Source: Sulfuritalea sp. (GTDB lineage Bacteria; Pseudomonadota; Gammaproteobacteria; Burkholderiales; Rhodocyclaceae). From it: a stretch of 62,277 nucleotides of DNA. The stretch spans positions 1 to 62,277 of the forward strand of contig JAUSCI010000031.1 of assembly GCA_030651305.1 (NCBI GenBank), written 5' to 3'. The translations under genes were made by a program, and so were the position numbers. The notes below the pieces were generated by a model that was given only the letters and a program-made list of their open reading frames with translations, did no database searches and was not told where the DNA came from. Positions 19,093 through 29,858 of the stretch are shown piece after piece. Within the stretch, counting starts at the first letter, position 1. Every line of letters begins with the position of its first letter.

Positions 19093-21456
19093 TCACTGCG
19101 CCACGCTGACCGCCACCTCGCGCGTATCCGCTCTCCCCGCGTCGTCGACGGCGCGCAGCACGTAGTGGCCGGGGCCGGGAGGCAGCCAGGCCAGGCTGCG
19201 GCCGCGGGGGGCGGTGCCGAGGTACTTCTCGCCGGCGAACCAGTAGAGCCGGGCGACGCCGGCATCCACCGTGGCTTGCAGCGCGATGGCCTGCTCTTCG
19301 GGGCGTGACAGGCGCTGGGTGTAGACCACGCCGCGCAGCGGCGAGGTGATGCGCGGCGCGGCGCCGCCGGCGTTTGCTTCGTCGCCAGTGGTGCAGTTTG
19401 CCGCGCGGGGCGGCGGCGCGCGGCGCGGCAGGCCGGCCTGGTCGAACAGAGCCAGCATGTCGGAGGGCCAGAATTCGAACACTTCCTCGCGCGTGCGCCC
19501 GGGCAGGTAGGGCGGGCAGGCCGCGAGCCCGGTCGCCTTGTCGATCGTCAGCTTGCGGTGCAGGGTGCTGACGCGGATGGGCGATTTGCCGGGGATGAAC
19601 CAGGTCTGGGCAAGCTGCGGGCAATCGGCGTTGGGCAGGTCGCCGGAGGCGGCGCAGACATCGACCCGGGCCAGATTGGCCGGCGGTGTCCCTTGCGCGG
19701 GCGGCAGCGCGGGGCGGGCGACGCGGATGGAATCGACGAGTTCGAAGAACAGCGGCGCGGCGAGCTGCACGCCGACGAAGACCGGGTTGGCGGCGTTGTC
19801 GAAATTGCCCAGCCAGACCGCGAGCACATAGGGCCCGAAGACGCCGACGGTCCACGCGTCGCGAAAGCCGTAGGAGGTGCCGGTTTTCCAGGCCACGGGC
19901 AGCGTGCTGCTGGTGCCGGTGGCGGCGGCGGGCGCGGCATCGGGTCGCGGGTTCTGGCGCAGCATGTCCAGCGCGAGGAAGCTGGCTTCCGCGGACAGCA
20001 GGCGCGGCCCCGGCGCCTGCGCATCGGCTTCGAGGGCGCGCAGGGCGCGCAGCTCGCCGCGGTTGGCGAGCAGGGCGTAGAGCTGCACCAGTTCCTCCAT
20101 GCTGAGCTCGGCGCCGCCCAGCACGAGCGCGAGACCGTAGTGCGATTCGGCTCCTAGGCGCGCGATGCCGGCGGCCTTGAGAAAGCCGTGCAAGCCCGGG
20201 TTGTCGAGCCGGGCGGCGAGTGCGATGGCCGGCAGGTTGCGGCTGCGGTTGAGCGCCTCGGTGGCGGTAATCGGTCCGGCAAAACGGCCGTCGAAGTTCT
20301 CCGGCGTGTAGCCGCCGAAGGACTGCCGGCTGTCCTTGAGCACGGTGAGCGGATGGATCAGGCCCTGGTCGAGCGCGAGGGCATAGATGAAGGGTTTGAG
20401 CGTCGAGCCGGGCGAGCGCCGGGCGCTCAGCGCGCTGACCTGGCCGCTGATGTCGGCGTCGAAGAAGTCGGCGGAACCGACGGCGGCCTTGATGCCCATG
20501 TCGCGGCTGTCCACCAGCAGCGCGGCGGCGTTGCGCACGCCAAGCCGGCGGTTGCGCTCGACGTAGGCGCGCAGGTGGCGCTCCAGCAGGCGTTGCAGGC
20601 CGAGATCGAGCGTGGTGCGCAACTCCGCCCCGGGGCTGCGGCGGGCGAGCACGCCATCGACGAAATGCGGGGCGAGGAAGGGCAGGTCGCGCGCGCGCCG
20701 CAGCGGCGCCGGCAGGCGGAAGGCCTCGGCCTCGCCGCGCGCTTCGGGATGGCGCTCCAGCCAGGCTTGGTAGAGGCGGTCGCGGGCGGCGATGAGGTCC
20801 TCGCGTTGCGGTGCGCGGCGCGCGGGGTTCTGCGGGATCACGGCCAGGGCCAGCGCTTCGGCCAGCGTGAGCTGCCCGGCGCGTTTGCCGAAGTGGATCA
20901 GGCTGGCGGCGGCCACGCCTTCGACATTGCCGCCGTAGGGGGCGAGGTTGAGGTAGGCCTCGAGGATCTCGCGCTTGGTATGGAATAACTCAAGTTGCAT
21001 GGCGCGTGCCATCTGCGTGAGCTTGCCCGGAATGCTGCGGCTGTCCACCCGGTAGAGGCGGCGCGCGAGCTGCATGGTCAGTGTCGAGCCGCCCATGCGT
21101 CGTTCGCCGCTCGCGGTGGCGAGCGCGGCGCGCGCCAGCGACCAGGGATTCACGCCGGGATGCCAGTGGAACCAGCGGTCCTCGTAGAGCAGCACGCCCT
21201 CGACCAGGTTGGGTGCGATCTTTTCCAGCGGTACCCAGAGCCGATACTGCTCGTCGCTGGCCAGGGTCAGCCGCAGCAGGCGGTGCTGGGCGTCATAGAC
21301 CGCGACGGAGGACGGCGCCTGCGCCGACAGCGGCGTCTTGGGCCAGAGCCGCGGCAGCAGCGCGAAGCCGAGGACCGGCAGCAGCAGCGCGAAGCCGAGC
21401 AAAGGCGGCAGCAGCGTGAAAAGGCGCCGGCGGGTAGTGCCGATGGGCGGCAACAT
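19093..21456 (-). CDS. pbpC: Penicillin-binding protein 1C
   Basis: A 787-residue bifunctional peptidoglycan synthase. After one membrane helix (residues 12-38) comes the glycosyltransferase 51 domain with EDRWFHWHPGVNP and GGSTLTMQLAR. The transpeptidase domain has the SxxK motif (SPGSTLKPF), SRN (NRSRNLPAIA) and KTGTSYG. The last 90 residues form the BiPBP_C domain specific to PbpC. It is normally encoded next to the alpha-2-macroglobulin, with which it is thought to repair walls after protease attack; here the two are on opposite strands with two foreign-looking genes between. ATG 21456 is chosen because the membrane helix starts right after it. Confidence 0.93.
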   Translation of the reverse strand: MLPPIGTTRRRLFTLLPPLLGFALLLPVLGFALLPRLWPKTPLSAQAPSSVAVYDAQHRLLRLTLASDEQYRLWVPLEKIAPNLVEGVLLYEDRWFHWHPGVNPWSLARAALATASGERRMGGSTLTMQLARRLYRVDSRSIPGKLTQMARAMQLELFHTKREILEAYLNLAPYGGNVEGVAAASLIHFGKRAGQLTLAEALALAVIPQNPARRAPQREDLIAARDRLYQAWLERHPEARGEAEAFRLPAPLRRARDLPFLAPHFVDGVLARRSPGAELRTTLDLGLQRLLERHLRAYVERNRRLGVRNAAALLVDSRDMGIKAAVGSADFFDADISGQVSALSARRSPGSTLKPFIYALALDQGLIHPLTVLKDSRQSFGGYTPENFDGRFAGPITATEALNRSRNLPAIALAARLDNPGLHGFLKAAGIARLGAESHYGLALVLGGAELSMEELVQLYALLANRGELRALRALEADAQAPGPRLLSAEASFLALDMLRQNPRPDAAPAAATGTSSTLPVAWKTGTSYGFRDAWTVGVFGPYVLAVWLGNFDNAANPVFVGVQLAAPLFFELVDSIRVARPALPPAQGTPPANLARVDVCAASGDLPNADCPQLAQTWFIPGKSPIRVSTLHRKLTIDKATGLAACPPYLPGRTREEVFEFWPSDMLALFDQAGLPRRAPPPRAANCTTGDEANAGGAAPRITSPLRGVVYTQRLSRPEEQAIALQATVDAGVARLYWFAGEKYLGTAPRGRSLAWLPPGPGHYVLRAVDDAGRADTREVAVSVAQ

Positions 21457-21503
21457 GCTCAGCGCCAAGCCTTCCGGATCGGCCGATTTCTCACGCGGCG
21501 GCT

Positions 21504-21776
21504 TCAGTCGCCGGTCTCGATGGTCAGGATCACGGTGCCTTCGGCAACCTCCTGGCCGGCCTCGACGAAGACCTTGACCACGCGCCCGGCATGGGGCGAC
21601 TGGATGTCGAGCGCGACCTTGCCGGTTTCCAGGATGATCACGGCGGCGTCGAACTGGACCATGTCGCCGGGCTTGACCAGTACTTCCTCGATCACGACAT
21701 TGCCCTGCGCGCAACTGCCGCAGGTTTCCCAGCAGTCGGGGTAGATCGGGATGCGGACTTCGACGATCTTGCCCAT
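21504..21776 (-). CDS. Stand-alone lipoyl/biotinyl carrier-domain protein
   Basis: A 90-residue single-domain carrier. The swinging-arm lysine lies in ILETGKVALDIQSP (Lys about residue 53) and the second half AGRVVKVFVEAGQEVAEG completes the barrel. Unusually, residues 14-22 hold three cysteines (DCWETCGSC), which ordinary E2 domains lack. It lies 8 bp downstream of trhP and near the gcv operon. Whether it carries lipoate or biotin, and which enzyme it serves, cannot be told. A decayed copy exists at 9906-10003. Confidence 0.75.
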   Translation of the reverse strand: MGKIVEVRIPIYPDCWETCGSCAQGNVVIEEVLVKPGDMVQFDAAVIILETGKVALDIQSPHAGRVVKVFVEAGQEVAEGTVILTIETGD

Positions 21777-21784
21777 CGTCGGCG

Positions 21785-23128
21785 TCAGAGATATTTCGCG
21801 ACGAAGGCGCCGGTACAGCCCGGCGGCAGGGCGATGCGCATCAAGTGGCCGCTGCCGGGGGCAACAGTGGCCGGCTCGCCATCGCGGTTCTGCATGGCCT
21901 CGATGAGGACATCAAAGTTGCCGGCGGGGCGGATGATCTCGATGCGGTCGCCGACCGCGAAATGGTTCTTCACCGCGATTTCGGCGAGGCCCGCGGCGTC
22001 GTAGCCGAGCACGTCGCCGACGTAGAGGCTGCGGCTGGATTCGGAACTGCCGGAGAGGTAGTTCTGGTAGTCGCGGTCCGGGTGGCGATCGTAGAAGCCG
22101 GCGGTGTAGCCGCGATTGGCGAGGCCGTCGAGCTGGCCGATCAGCCGTGCGTCGAAGGGCCGCCCGGCGATGGCGTCGTCGATGGCGCGGCGGTAGCTCT
22201 GGCAGGTGCGCGCGACGTAGTAGGGCGACTTGGTGCGGCCTTCGATTTTCAGCGAGTCGATGCCGATGGCGGTGAGCTGCGCCACGTATTCGATGGCGCG
22301 CAGGTCTTTCGAGTTGAGGATGTAGCTGCCGTGCTCGTCCTCCTCGATCGGCATGTATTCGCCGGGCCGCTCCTTCTCTTCCAGCAGCCAGGTGGCGCCG
22401 GGGCGGCGCAGCGTGCTTGGCTTGGCGGCGCTTGCAAGAGTCGGCGCTGGCGCTACGGCGAGCGGACGCGGCTCGGTCAGCTCGATGTCGCCGCCGGCAT
22501 CTTCGCTGCCCTCATGCACCTTGTAATCCCAGCGGCATGAATTGGTGCAACTGCCCTGATTCGGGTCGCGGTGGTTGAAGTAGCCGGAGAGCAGGCAGCG
22601 CCCGGAATAGGCGATGCACAGCGCGCCATGGACGAAGACTTCGAGTTCCGTGTCCGGACACTGCTGGCGGATCTCGGCGACTTCGTCGAGCGATAGTTCG
22701 CGCGACAGGATTACGCGCGTCACCCCAACGTTGCGCCAGAACTTCACCGCGGCGTGGTTCACCGTGTTGGCCTGTACCGAAAGGTGGATCGGCATCTCGG
22801 GCCAGCGCTCGCGGATCATCATCATCAGGCCGGGGTCGGCCATGATCAGTGCGTCGGGCTTGAGCGCCATCACCGGCGCCATGTCGTCGAGATAGGTTCT
22901 GAGCTTGGCGTTGTGCGGCAGGATGTTGCTGACCAGATAGAAATGCCCGCCGCGCGCATGGGTCAACGCGATGCCTTCGGCGAGATTTTCCAGCGTGCCG
23001 AAATCGTTGTTGCGCACGCGCAGGCTGTAGCGCGGCTGCCCGGCGTAGATCGCCGTCGCGCCGAAATCCAGCGCAGTGCGCGCCATCGCCAGCGAGCCCG
23101 CCGGCGCCAGCAGTTCGGGGGTTTTCAC
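21785..23128 (-). CDS. trhP: U32-family tRNA hydroxylation protein TrhP (YegQ)
   Basis: A 447-residue U32 family protein that follows E. coli YegQ almost throughout: QPRYSLRVRNN, MADPGLMMMIRERWPEMPIH, HGALCIAYSGRCLLSGY, RDPNQGSCTNSCRW (cluster cysteines), RPGEYM and SLKIEGRTKS. TrhP makes 5-hydroxyuridine at U34 of tRNAs from prephenate. The start is GTG 23128, overlapping the stop of the upstream GST gene, because the family N-terminus KTPELLAPAGS begins there. A dispersed repeat copy is inserted in frame at 22436-22461, giving [11 protein letters not shown] in a loop that is variable in the family. Confidence 0.92.
   Translation of the reverse strand: MKTPELLAPAGSLAMARTALDFGATAIYAGQPRYSLRVRNNDFGTLENLAEGIALTHARGGHFYLVSNILPHNAKLRTYLDDMAPVMALKPDALIMADPGLMMMIRERWPEMPIHLSVQANTVNHAAVKFWRNVGVTRVILSRELSLDEVAEIRQQCPDTELEVFVHGALCIAYSGRCLLSGYFNHRDPNQGSCTNSCRWDYKVHEGSEDAGGDIELTEPRPLAVAPAPTLASAAKPSTLRRPGATWLLEEKERPGEYMPIEEDEHGSYILNSKDLRAIEYVAQLTAIGIDSLKIEGRTKSPYYVARTCQSYRRAIDDAIAGRPFDARLIGQLDGLANRGYTAGFYDRHPDRDYQNYLSGSSESSRSLYVGDVLGYDAAGLAEIAVKNHFAVGDRIEIIRPAGNFDVLIEAMQNRDGEPATVAPGSGHLMRIALPPGCTGAFVAKYL
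22436..22461 (+). repeat. Dispersed repeat copy 4, in frame inside trhP
   Basis: AAGAGTCGGCGCTGG followed by CGCTACGGCGA. On the coding strand it encodes AVAPAPTL, in the loop between the cysteine-rich part and the RPGEYM block. Nearly identical to the copy inside imuA. Confidence 0.75.
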
Positions 23129-23802
23129 CCGGCGGGAGTGCGCAGGTCGGTCGTCACCGTGCCGGCCACTGCCAGCTCGGCTTCGTGCTCCGACTCGCGG
23201 AAATCTTCGGCCAGCGCGGCGGCTTCCCACTCTTTCATCGCCGGGTGGGCGAGCATGGTGTCGACGTAGCCGGCGGCGGCGCCATTCACGGCGACGCCGT
23301 AGCTGCGGAAGCGAAACACCACGGGCGCGAAGAAGGCATCGACGGCACTGAATTCGCTGCCCGCCAGAAACGGTCCGCCGAAGCGTGCCAGGCCTTCGTT
23401 CCACAAGTGCGCGATGCGTGCGATGTCGGCCAGCAGTTCGGCCGGACGTTGCGCCACCGCAACCCGCACGCCGACGTTCATGCCGTGCTGGTTGCGCAGG
23501 GTGGCAAAGCCCGAGTGCATCTCGGCGGCGGCGCTGCGCGCCCAGGCGCGGGCCTTGGCATCGGCCGGCCAGACGCCGGAATGGTCTTCGGCCAGGTATT
23601 CGGTGATGGCCAGCGAATCCCAGACGACGGTGGCGATGTCCACCAGGCAGGGCACTTTGCCCGAGGGTGAGAAATCGGTGAAGGTCTCGGCGCCGAGGCG
23701 GTGCAGGCGCTCGCTGAAGGGAATGTCCAGCGCGCGCATCAGCACCCAGGGCCGCAGCGACCAGGAGGAGTAGTTCTTGTTGGCGATGTGCAGGATGTAC
23801 AT
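23125..23802 (-). CDS. Glutathione S-transferase family protein
   Basis: A 225-residue GST. The N-terminal thioredoxin-like domain has IANKNYSSWSLRPWVLMRAL, where the SSWS segment supplies the catalytic Ser, and SPSGKVPCLVD with the cis-Pro. The C-terminal helical domain includes the SAVDAFFAPVVFRFRSYGV capping segment. The stop overlaps the GTG start of trhP, so the two are translationally coupled, an arrangement in line with the whole minus-strand block from gcvT to pbpC. Substrate unknown. Confidence 0.87.
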   Translation of the reverse strand: MYILHIANKNYSSWSLRPWVLMRALDIPFSERLHRLGAETFTDFSPSGKVPCLVDIATVVWDSLAITEYLAEDHSGVWPADAKARAWARSAAAEMHSGFATLRNQHGMNVGVRVAVAQRPAELLADIARIAHLWNEGLARFGGPFLAGSEFSAVDAFFAPVVFRFRSYGVAVNGAAAGYVDTMLAHPAMKEWEAAALAEDFRESEHEAELAVAGTVTTDLRTPAG

Positions 23803-23806
23803 TTGC

Positions 23807-24351
23807 TTAGGCCCGGATCGTTTCGTCCAGCGTGATATCGACCATCAGATCATTCGAGATGCGTTCGAGTTCCCCGGTCAGCGCCGAAACATCGAGATCC
23901 GGCGCGGCGGTGAGCTCGGCCACTGCATGAAACAGCACGGCGGCCGACATCGGCGCGCTGGAAGTGTGTGTTTCCAGGCTTTCGACATTGACCGCATGGT
24001 GCGCCAGCACCTGCGATACCTCGCGCACGATGCCGATGCGGTCGTGGCCGACCAGCGCCAGCTTCAGCCGCCGCGAGTTGGCAACCCCGGCCAGGGCCGA
24101 CTTCTGGGCGGCGGCCGACTCGACCGTTACTTTCAGCCCGGCCAGTTGGCCGAGCGCTTCCTTCAGCGCTGCGGCATGCGCGTCGTCGACGGCGACCTCG
24201 ACGATGCCGGCGAACTTGCCGGCCAGTTGCGCCATCGAGGCTTCCAGCCAGTTGCCCTGATGGGCGCTGATCGCGGCCGACAGTTCGCCGACCAGGCCGG
24301 GGCGGTCGTCGCCGATGACGGTAAGGACCAGATAGACAGGAGTTTGGCTCA

Positions 24352-24352
<1 letters not shown>
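23807..24352 (-). CDS. gcvR: Glycine cleavage system repressor-like tandem ACT protein
   Basis: A 181-residue protein of two ACT domains: residues 1-80 (YLVLTVIGDDRPGLVGELSA) and 90-175 (LKLALVGHDRIGIVREVSQV). This is the GcvR architecture, which in E. coli binds glycine and counteracts GcvA. Its start overlaps the gcvP stop by one base, which links it to glycine cleavage. No gcvA is visible here and the operon already has a glycine riboswitch, so the regulatory mechanism may differ. It has no DNA-binding domain. Confidence 0.75.
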
Positions 24353-27210
<2,858 letters not shown>

Positions 27211-27219
27211 GGCGACAAC

Positions 27220-27618
27220 TTAAAGCGTGGCGCCGTAGGCGGCGGCATCGAGCAGGCCGTCGAGTTCCGTCGCGCATTGGGCGGCATCGGCCGGCTTGAC
27301 TCGAAACAGCCAGGCGGCATAGGCATCCGCGTTGACGGATTCCGGGGCGTCGGCGGCGGCCTGGTTGATGTCCACCACTTCGCCGGAAACCGGCGAGTAG
27401 ATGTCGGAGGCGGCTTTCACCGATTCGACCACGGCGCATTCCTCGCCGGCCTTGACGACGCGGCCGAGGGCCGGCAGTTCGAGGAAGACGATGTCGCCCA
27501 GCGCTTCCTGGGCGTGGTCGGTGATGCCGATGGTGACAGTGCCATCGGCTTCCAGTTTGGCCCATTCGTGGGAAGCGGAGTACTTCAGGTTGGCGGCGGG
27601 TTTGACAGATGCGTTCAT
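27220..27618 (-). CDS. gcvH: Glycine cleavage system H protein
   Basis: A 132-residue lipoyl carrier. The lipoylation site is in [19 protein letters not shown] and the N-terminus reads [20 protein letters not shown], both standard. It shuttles the aminomethyl group between GcvP and GcvT. It lies 10 bp after gcvT and 9 bp before gcvP, so all three are in one operon under the glycine riboswitch upstream of gcvT. Confidence 0.97.
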   Translation of the reverse strand: MNASVKPAANLKYSASHEWAKLEADGTVTIGITDHAQEALGDIVFLELPALGRVVKAGEECAVVESVKAASDIYSPVSGEVVDINQAAADAPESVNADAYAAWLFRVKPADAAQCATELDGLLDAAAYGATL

Positions 27619-27628
27619 TGTGATTTCC

Positions 27629-28792
27629 TCAGATCAGGGGTTTGCCGTTACGGACAAAACTGGGTTTGACGACGCGTGCCTTGAGGCGCTTGTCGCGGAT
27701 TTCGACCTCGACTTCGCTGCCGATGGCGACAGCGACCGGCAGGCGGGCCAGCGCGATGGACTGGTTCAGGGTCGGTGAGTAGGTGCCGCTGGTGATCTCG
27801 CCATCACCTTGCGGCGTGATGACTTTCTGATGGGCGCGCAGTACGCCGCGATCGAGTAGCAGCAGGCCGGCGAACTGGTTGCGCACCGGCCGTGCGTTCT
27901 TGCCCTCCAGCGCCGCTTTGCCGATGAAGTCGCGCGCGGCGTCCTTCAGGTCGACGGTCCATTTGAGTCCGGCTTCATAGGGCGAGATGCCCTCGTCCAT
28001 GTCCTGGCCATAGAGATTCATGCCGGCTTCGAGCCGCAACGTGTCGCGCGCGCCGAGGCCGCAGGGCTTGATGCCGGCATCGAGCAGTTTCTGCCAGACC
28101 GGTGCCGCGTCGGCGCTGGGTACAGTGATTTCGAAACCGTCTTCGCCGGTGTAGCCGGTGCGGGCGATCAGCCAGTCGCCGACTTCGGCGGCCTGAAACA
28201 CGGCCAGCGTCTCCGTCGCGGCGCGGCTGGCGGGAAAAGCCGTCCAGAAACGTTCGCGGGCCTGGGGACCCTGCACGGCGATCATCGCGACGGAATCGTT
28301 GGCCGTGGTGCGACGTTCGCGCGCATTGGGGCCCTGAGTGGCGATGATCGCCACCGGATCGTCGTTGTCTGTCCGATGCACGATGAGCTCGGCGTCGAAT
28401 CCGTCCAGTTGCGCGCGCATCCAGGGCACGTCCTTGACTGCCGTGCCGGCGTTCACCACGATGCGGTAGCGCTCGGCGGTGAAGAAGTAGACGATCAGGT
28501 CGTCGATCACGCCGCCCGACGATTTCAGGAGGCAGGAGTAGAGCGCCTTGCCCGGCGTGGTCAGTTTTGCCACGTCGTTGGCCAGCAGGTGCCGCAGGTA
28601 GGCGCGGGAATCCGGTCCGGCGAGGTCCAGCGCGCACATGTGGGAGACGTCGAACATGCCGGCGTCGCGCCGCACGGCATGATGCTCCTCGATTTGCGAA
28701 CCGTAGTGAATGGGCATCTCCCAACCGGAGAAATCGACCATTTTGGCGCCGGCGGCAAGGTGGGAGTCGTAGAGCGGAGTACGTAGCGGCAT
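27629..28792 (-). CDS. gcvT: Glycine cleavage T protein (aminomethyltransferase)
   Basis: A 387-residue T protein, about 20 residues longer than usual. It transfers the methylene group from GcvH to tetrahydrofolate. Blocks seen: [68 protein letters not shown] and the C-terminal [15 protein letters not shown]. The extra length is an internal tandem duplication (28251-28376) of the segment around [13 protein letters not shown]. First gene of the operon; ATG 28792 is the start that leaves the family N-terminus MPLRTPLYD. Confidence 0.95.
   Translation of the reverse strand: MPLRTPLYDSHLAAGAKMVDFSGWEMPIHYGSQIEEHHAVRRDAGMFDVSHMCALDLAGPDSRAYLRHLLANDVAKLTTPGKALYSCLLKSSGGVIDDLIVYFFTAERYRIVVNAGTAVKDVPWMRAQLDGFDAELIVHRTDNDDPVAIIATQGPNARERRTTANDSVAMIAVQGPQARERFWTAFPASRAATETLAVFQAAEVGDWLIARTGYTGEDGFEITVPSADAAPVWQKLLDAGIKPCGLGARDTLRLEAGMNLYGQDMDEGISPYEAGLKWTVDLKDAARDFIGKAALEGKNARPVRNQFAGLLLLDRGVLRAHQKVITPQGDGEITSGTYSPTLNQSIALARLPVAVAIGSEVEVEIRDKRLKARVVKPSFVRNGKPLI
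28251..28376 (-). repeat. 63-bp in-frame tandem duplication inside gcvT
   Basis: Two adjacent 63-bp units, each beginning CGTTCGCG on the plus strand (28251 and 28314), encode [20 protein letters not shown] and [20 protein letters not shown]. GcvT proteins normally have one such unit. The second reads closer to the family norm; the copies have diverged, so the duplication is not recent. Confidence 0.75.
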
Positions 28793-28845
28793 GGCAGTCC
28801 TCGGACGGAAACGATAACGGGCGCGACGGGGCTCCGTCACATCCC

Positions 28846-29015
28846 CTATCTGTCCTTGGTGCCTGAGAGATTTACTCCGTCGGCGGGCAATTCATGGTGC
28901 TGCAACGAGTTGCCGCTCTCCAGATTTGTGCTGCGTCGTCGGTCCTTTTGCCTGAGCGGTTCCTGGGGGTTGCGCCTTCGGCGGTGACGGTGGGAAATGT
29001 GTCACTCTCTCCCGA
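28846..29015 (-). promoter_or_regulatory. Tandem glycine riboswitch upstream of gcvT
   Basis: On the minus strand two glycine aptamers follow each other. Aptamer 1 (about 28934-29013) runs from GGGAGAGAGTGAC through CGCCGAAGGCGCAA to CGCTCAGGCAAAAGGACCG. Aptamer 2 (about 28848-28925) runs from CTGGAGAGCGG to AATCTCTCAGGCACCAAGGACAG. The GGAGAG start, CCGA/CCGCCGA core and CTCAGGCA-AAGGAC end are the class hallmarks. It lies 55 bp before the gcvT start and should switch the operon on with glycine. Confidence 0.95.
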
Positions 29016-29060
29016 CAACCAGAGCGAATTATCCTACAAATCGAGCGATCGCGAGGGTTG

Positions 29061-29348
29061 TCAGCATTGTCCAATGGGGTTTGAGTCTGAGCGAGGAGTG
29101 TGAATCCAACGGGGTTTGAGTCTGAGCAGGTGGCCGATCGCCGCCGGACTGGCATCCAGCTCCACGACCGAGCAACCGCGCTGCGCTGCTGCCATCGCCA
29201 GATTTTCCATGCCACAACCGAAGTCGAGCACACGTCCTTCCAGATACGGCAAGGCGACCAGTTCGAAGGGATTTAGCTTGAAGTCCAGGTCGCGAACCTG
29301 CTGCTGAAACTGCTTGTCAAAGAATGCGACGCTGCCGTCCGGCTTCAT
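29061..29348 (-). pseudogene. Truncated SAM-dependent methyltransferase (N-terminal part)
   Basis: The first 75 codons (SVAFFDKQFQQQVRDLDFKL, VLDFGCGMENLAMAAAQRG, LDASPAAIGHL) match the intact methyltransferase at 51686-52282 closely. Then homology stops in a direct repeat and only a short unrelated tail follows. The SAM-binding loop is present but the catalytic half is lost, so it is inactive. Homology also covers about 60 bp before the start, showing that a block was duplicated. It lies between the riboswitch and the cytochrome c gene. Confidence 0.8.
29071..29130. repeat. Direct repeat at the methyltransferase breakpoint
   Basis: GGGGTTTGAGTCTGAGC occurs twice, 35 bp apart (29076-29092 and 29111-29127), each preceded by CCAAT or CCAAC. 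It marks the point where the truncated methyltransferase loses similarity to its intact paralogue. Confidence 0.7.
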
Positions 29349-29452
29349 GGCGGGAATTGTGCCGCGAAGCAGGTCGATCTGTCCATTTTCAATTAAAGAA
29401 AACCGCCGGACGCGTGGGCGCTTGTGTGGGCTATGTCAGCGGGAAGTTGCTC

Positions 29453-29794
29453 TCAAAGCGAAAGAATCCACAGCGCCAGATTCCTGAGTTCGTCCGGATC
29501 CTTCGTGTCGATGATTTTGTGGTTCTGGTGCGTGCCGTCGGGCAACTCAATCAGGGGGCCGCTCGTGACATGTTCGACGATGACTTCCACGCCATCGGGC
29601 TTGCTCTTCAGCTTGGCGGCGACCCTCTTGTAGGCCGGGCCCTTCTTGGTCTTGTCGATGGCATGGCACTTGAAGCAGTCGTTTCTCTTGGCCAGGGCGT
29701 GCGCCGCTTCGGCGTCGACTTGCGCTCGCGCCGCGCCGGCGGCGAGGCCGAGCAACAGCATTCCGGTCAGCGCACGCATCTGTTTCATGGTCAT
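29453..29794 (-). CDS. Monoheme c-type cytochrome
   Basis: A 113-residue periplasmic class I-like cytochrome with a signal peptide (LTGMLLLGLAAGAARA) and one heme site, NDCFKCHAIDKTKKGP. Distal Met ligands are not obvious; a HKIIDTKDPDELRNLALWIL tail is shared with the paralogue at 31984-32328 and a pseudogene at 51341. ATG 29794 has GGGGAC just upstream; ATG 29788 is the alternative. It is the last gene of the reductase operon and probably shuttles electrons between the membrane cytochrome and the catalytic subunit. Confidence 0.85.
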   Translation of the reverse strand: MTMKQMRALTGMLLLGLAAGAARAQVDAEAAHALAKRNDCFKCHAIDKTKKGPAYKRVAAKLKSKPDGVEVIVEHVTSGPLIELPDGTHQNHKIIDTKDPDELRNLALWILSL

Positions 29795-29858
29795 CAGTCC
29801 CCGCCCATCCTGCCGGCAATGATTCCGCTTCAGGGCGGCGCCCCGAAGCGGGAATCTC

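Noticed and set aside
28892-29233. An open frame of 113 codons on the minus strand across the riboswitch
   Set aside because: It overlaps conserved RNA structure and the methyltransferase remnant; no protein family is recognised.
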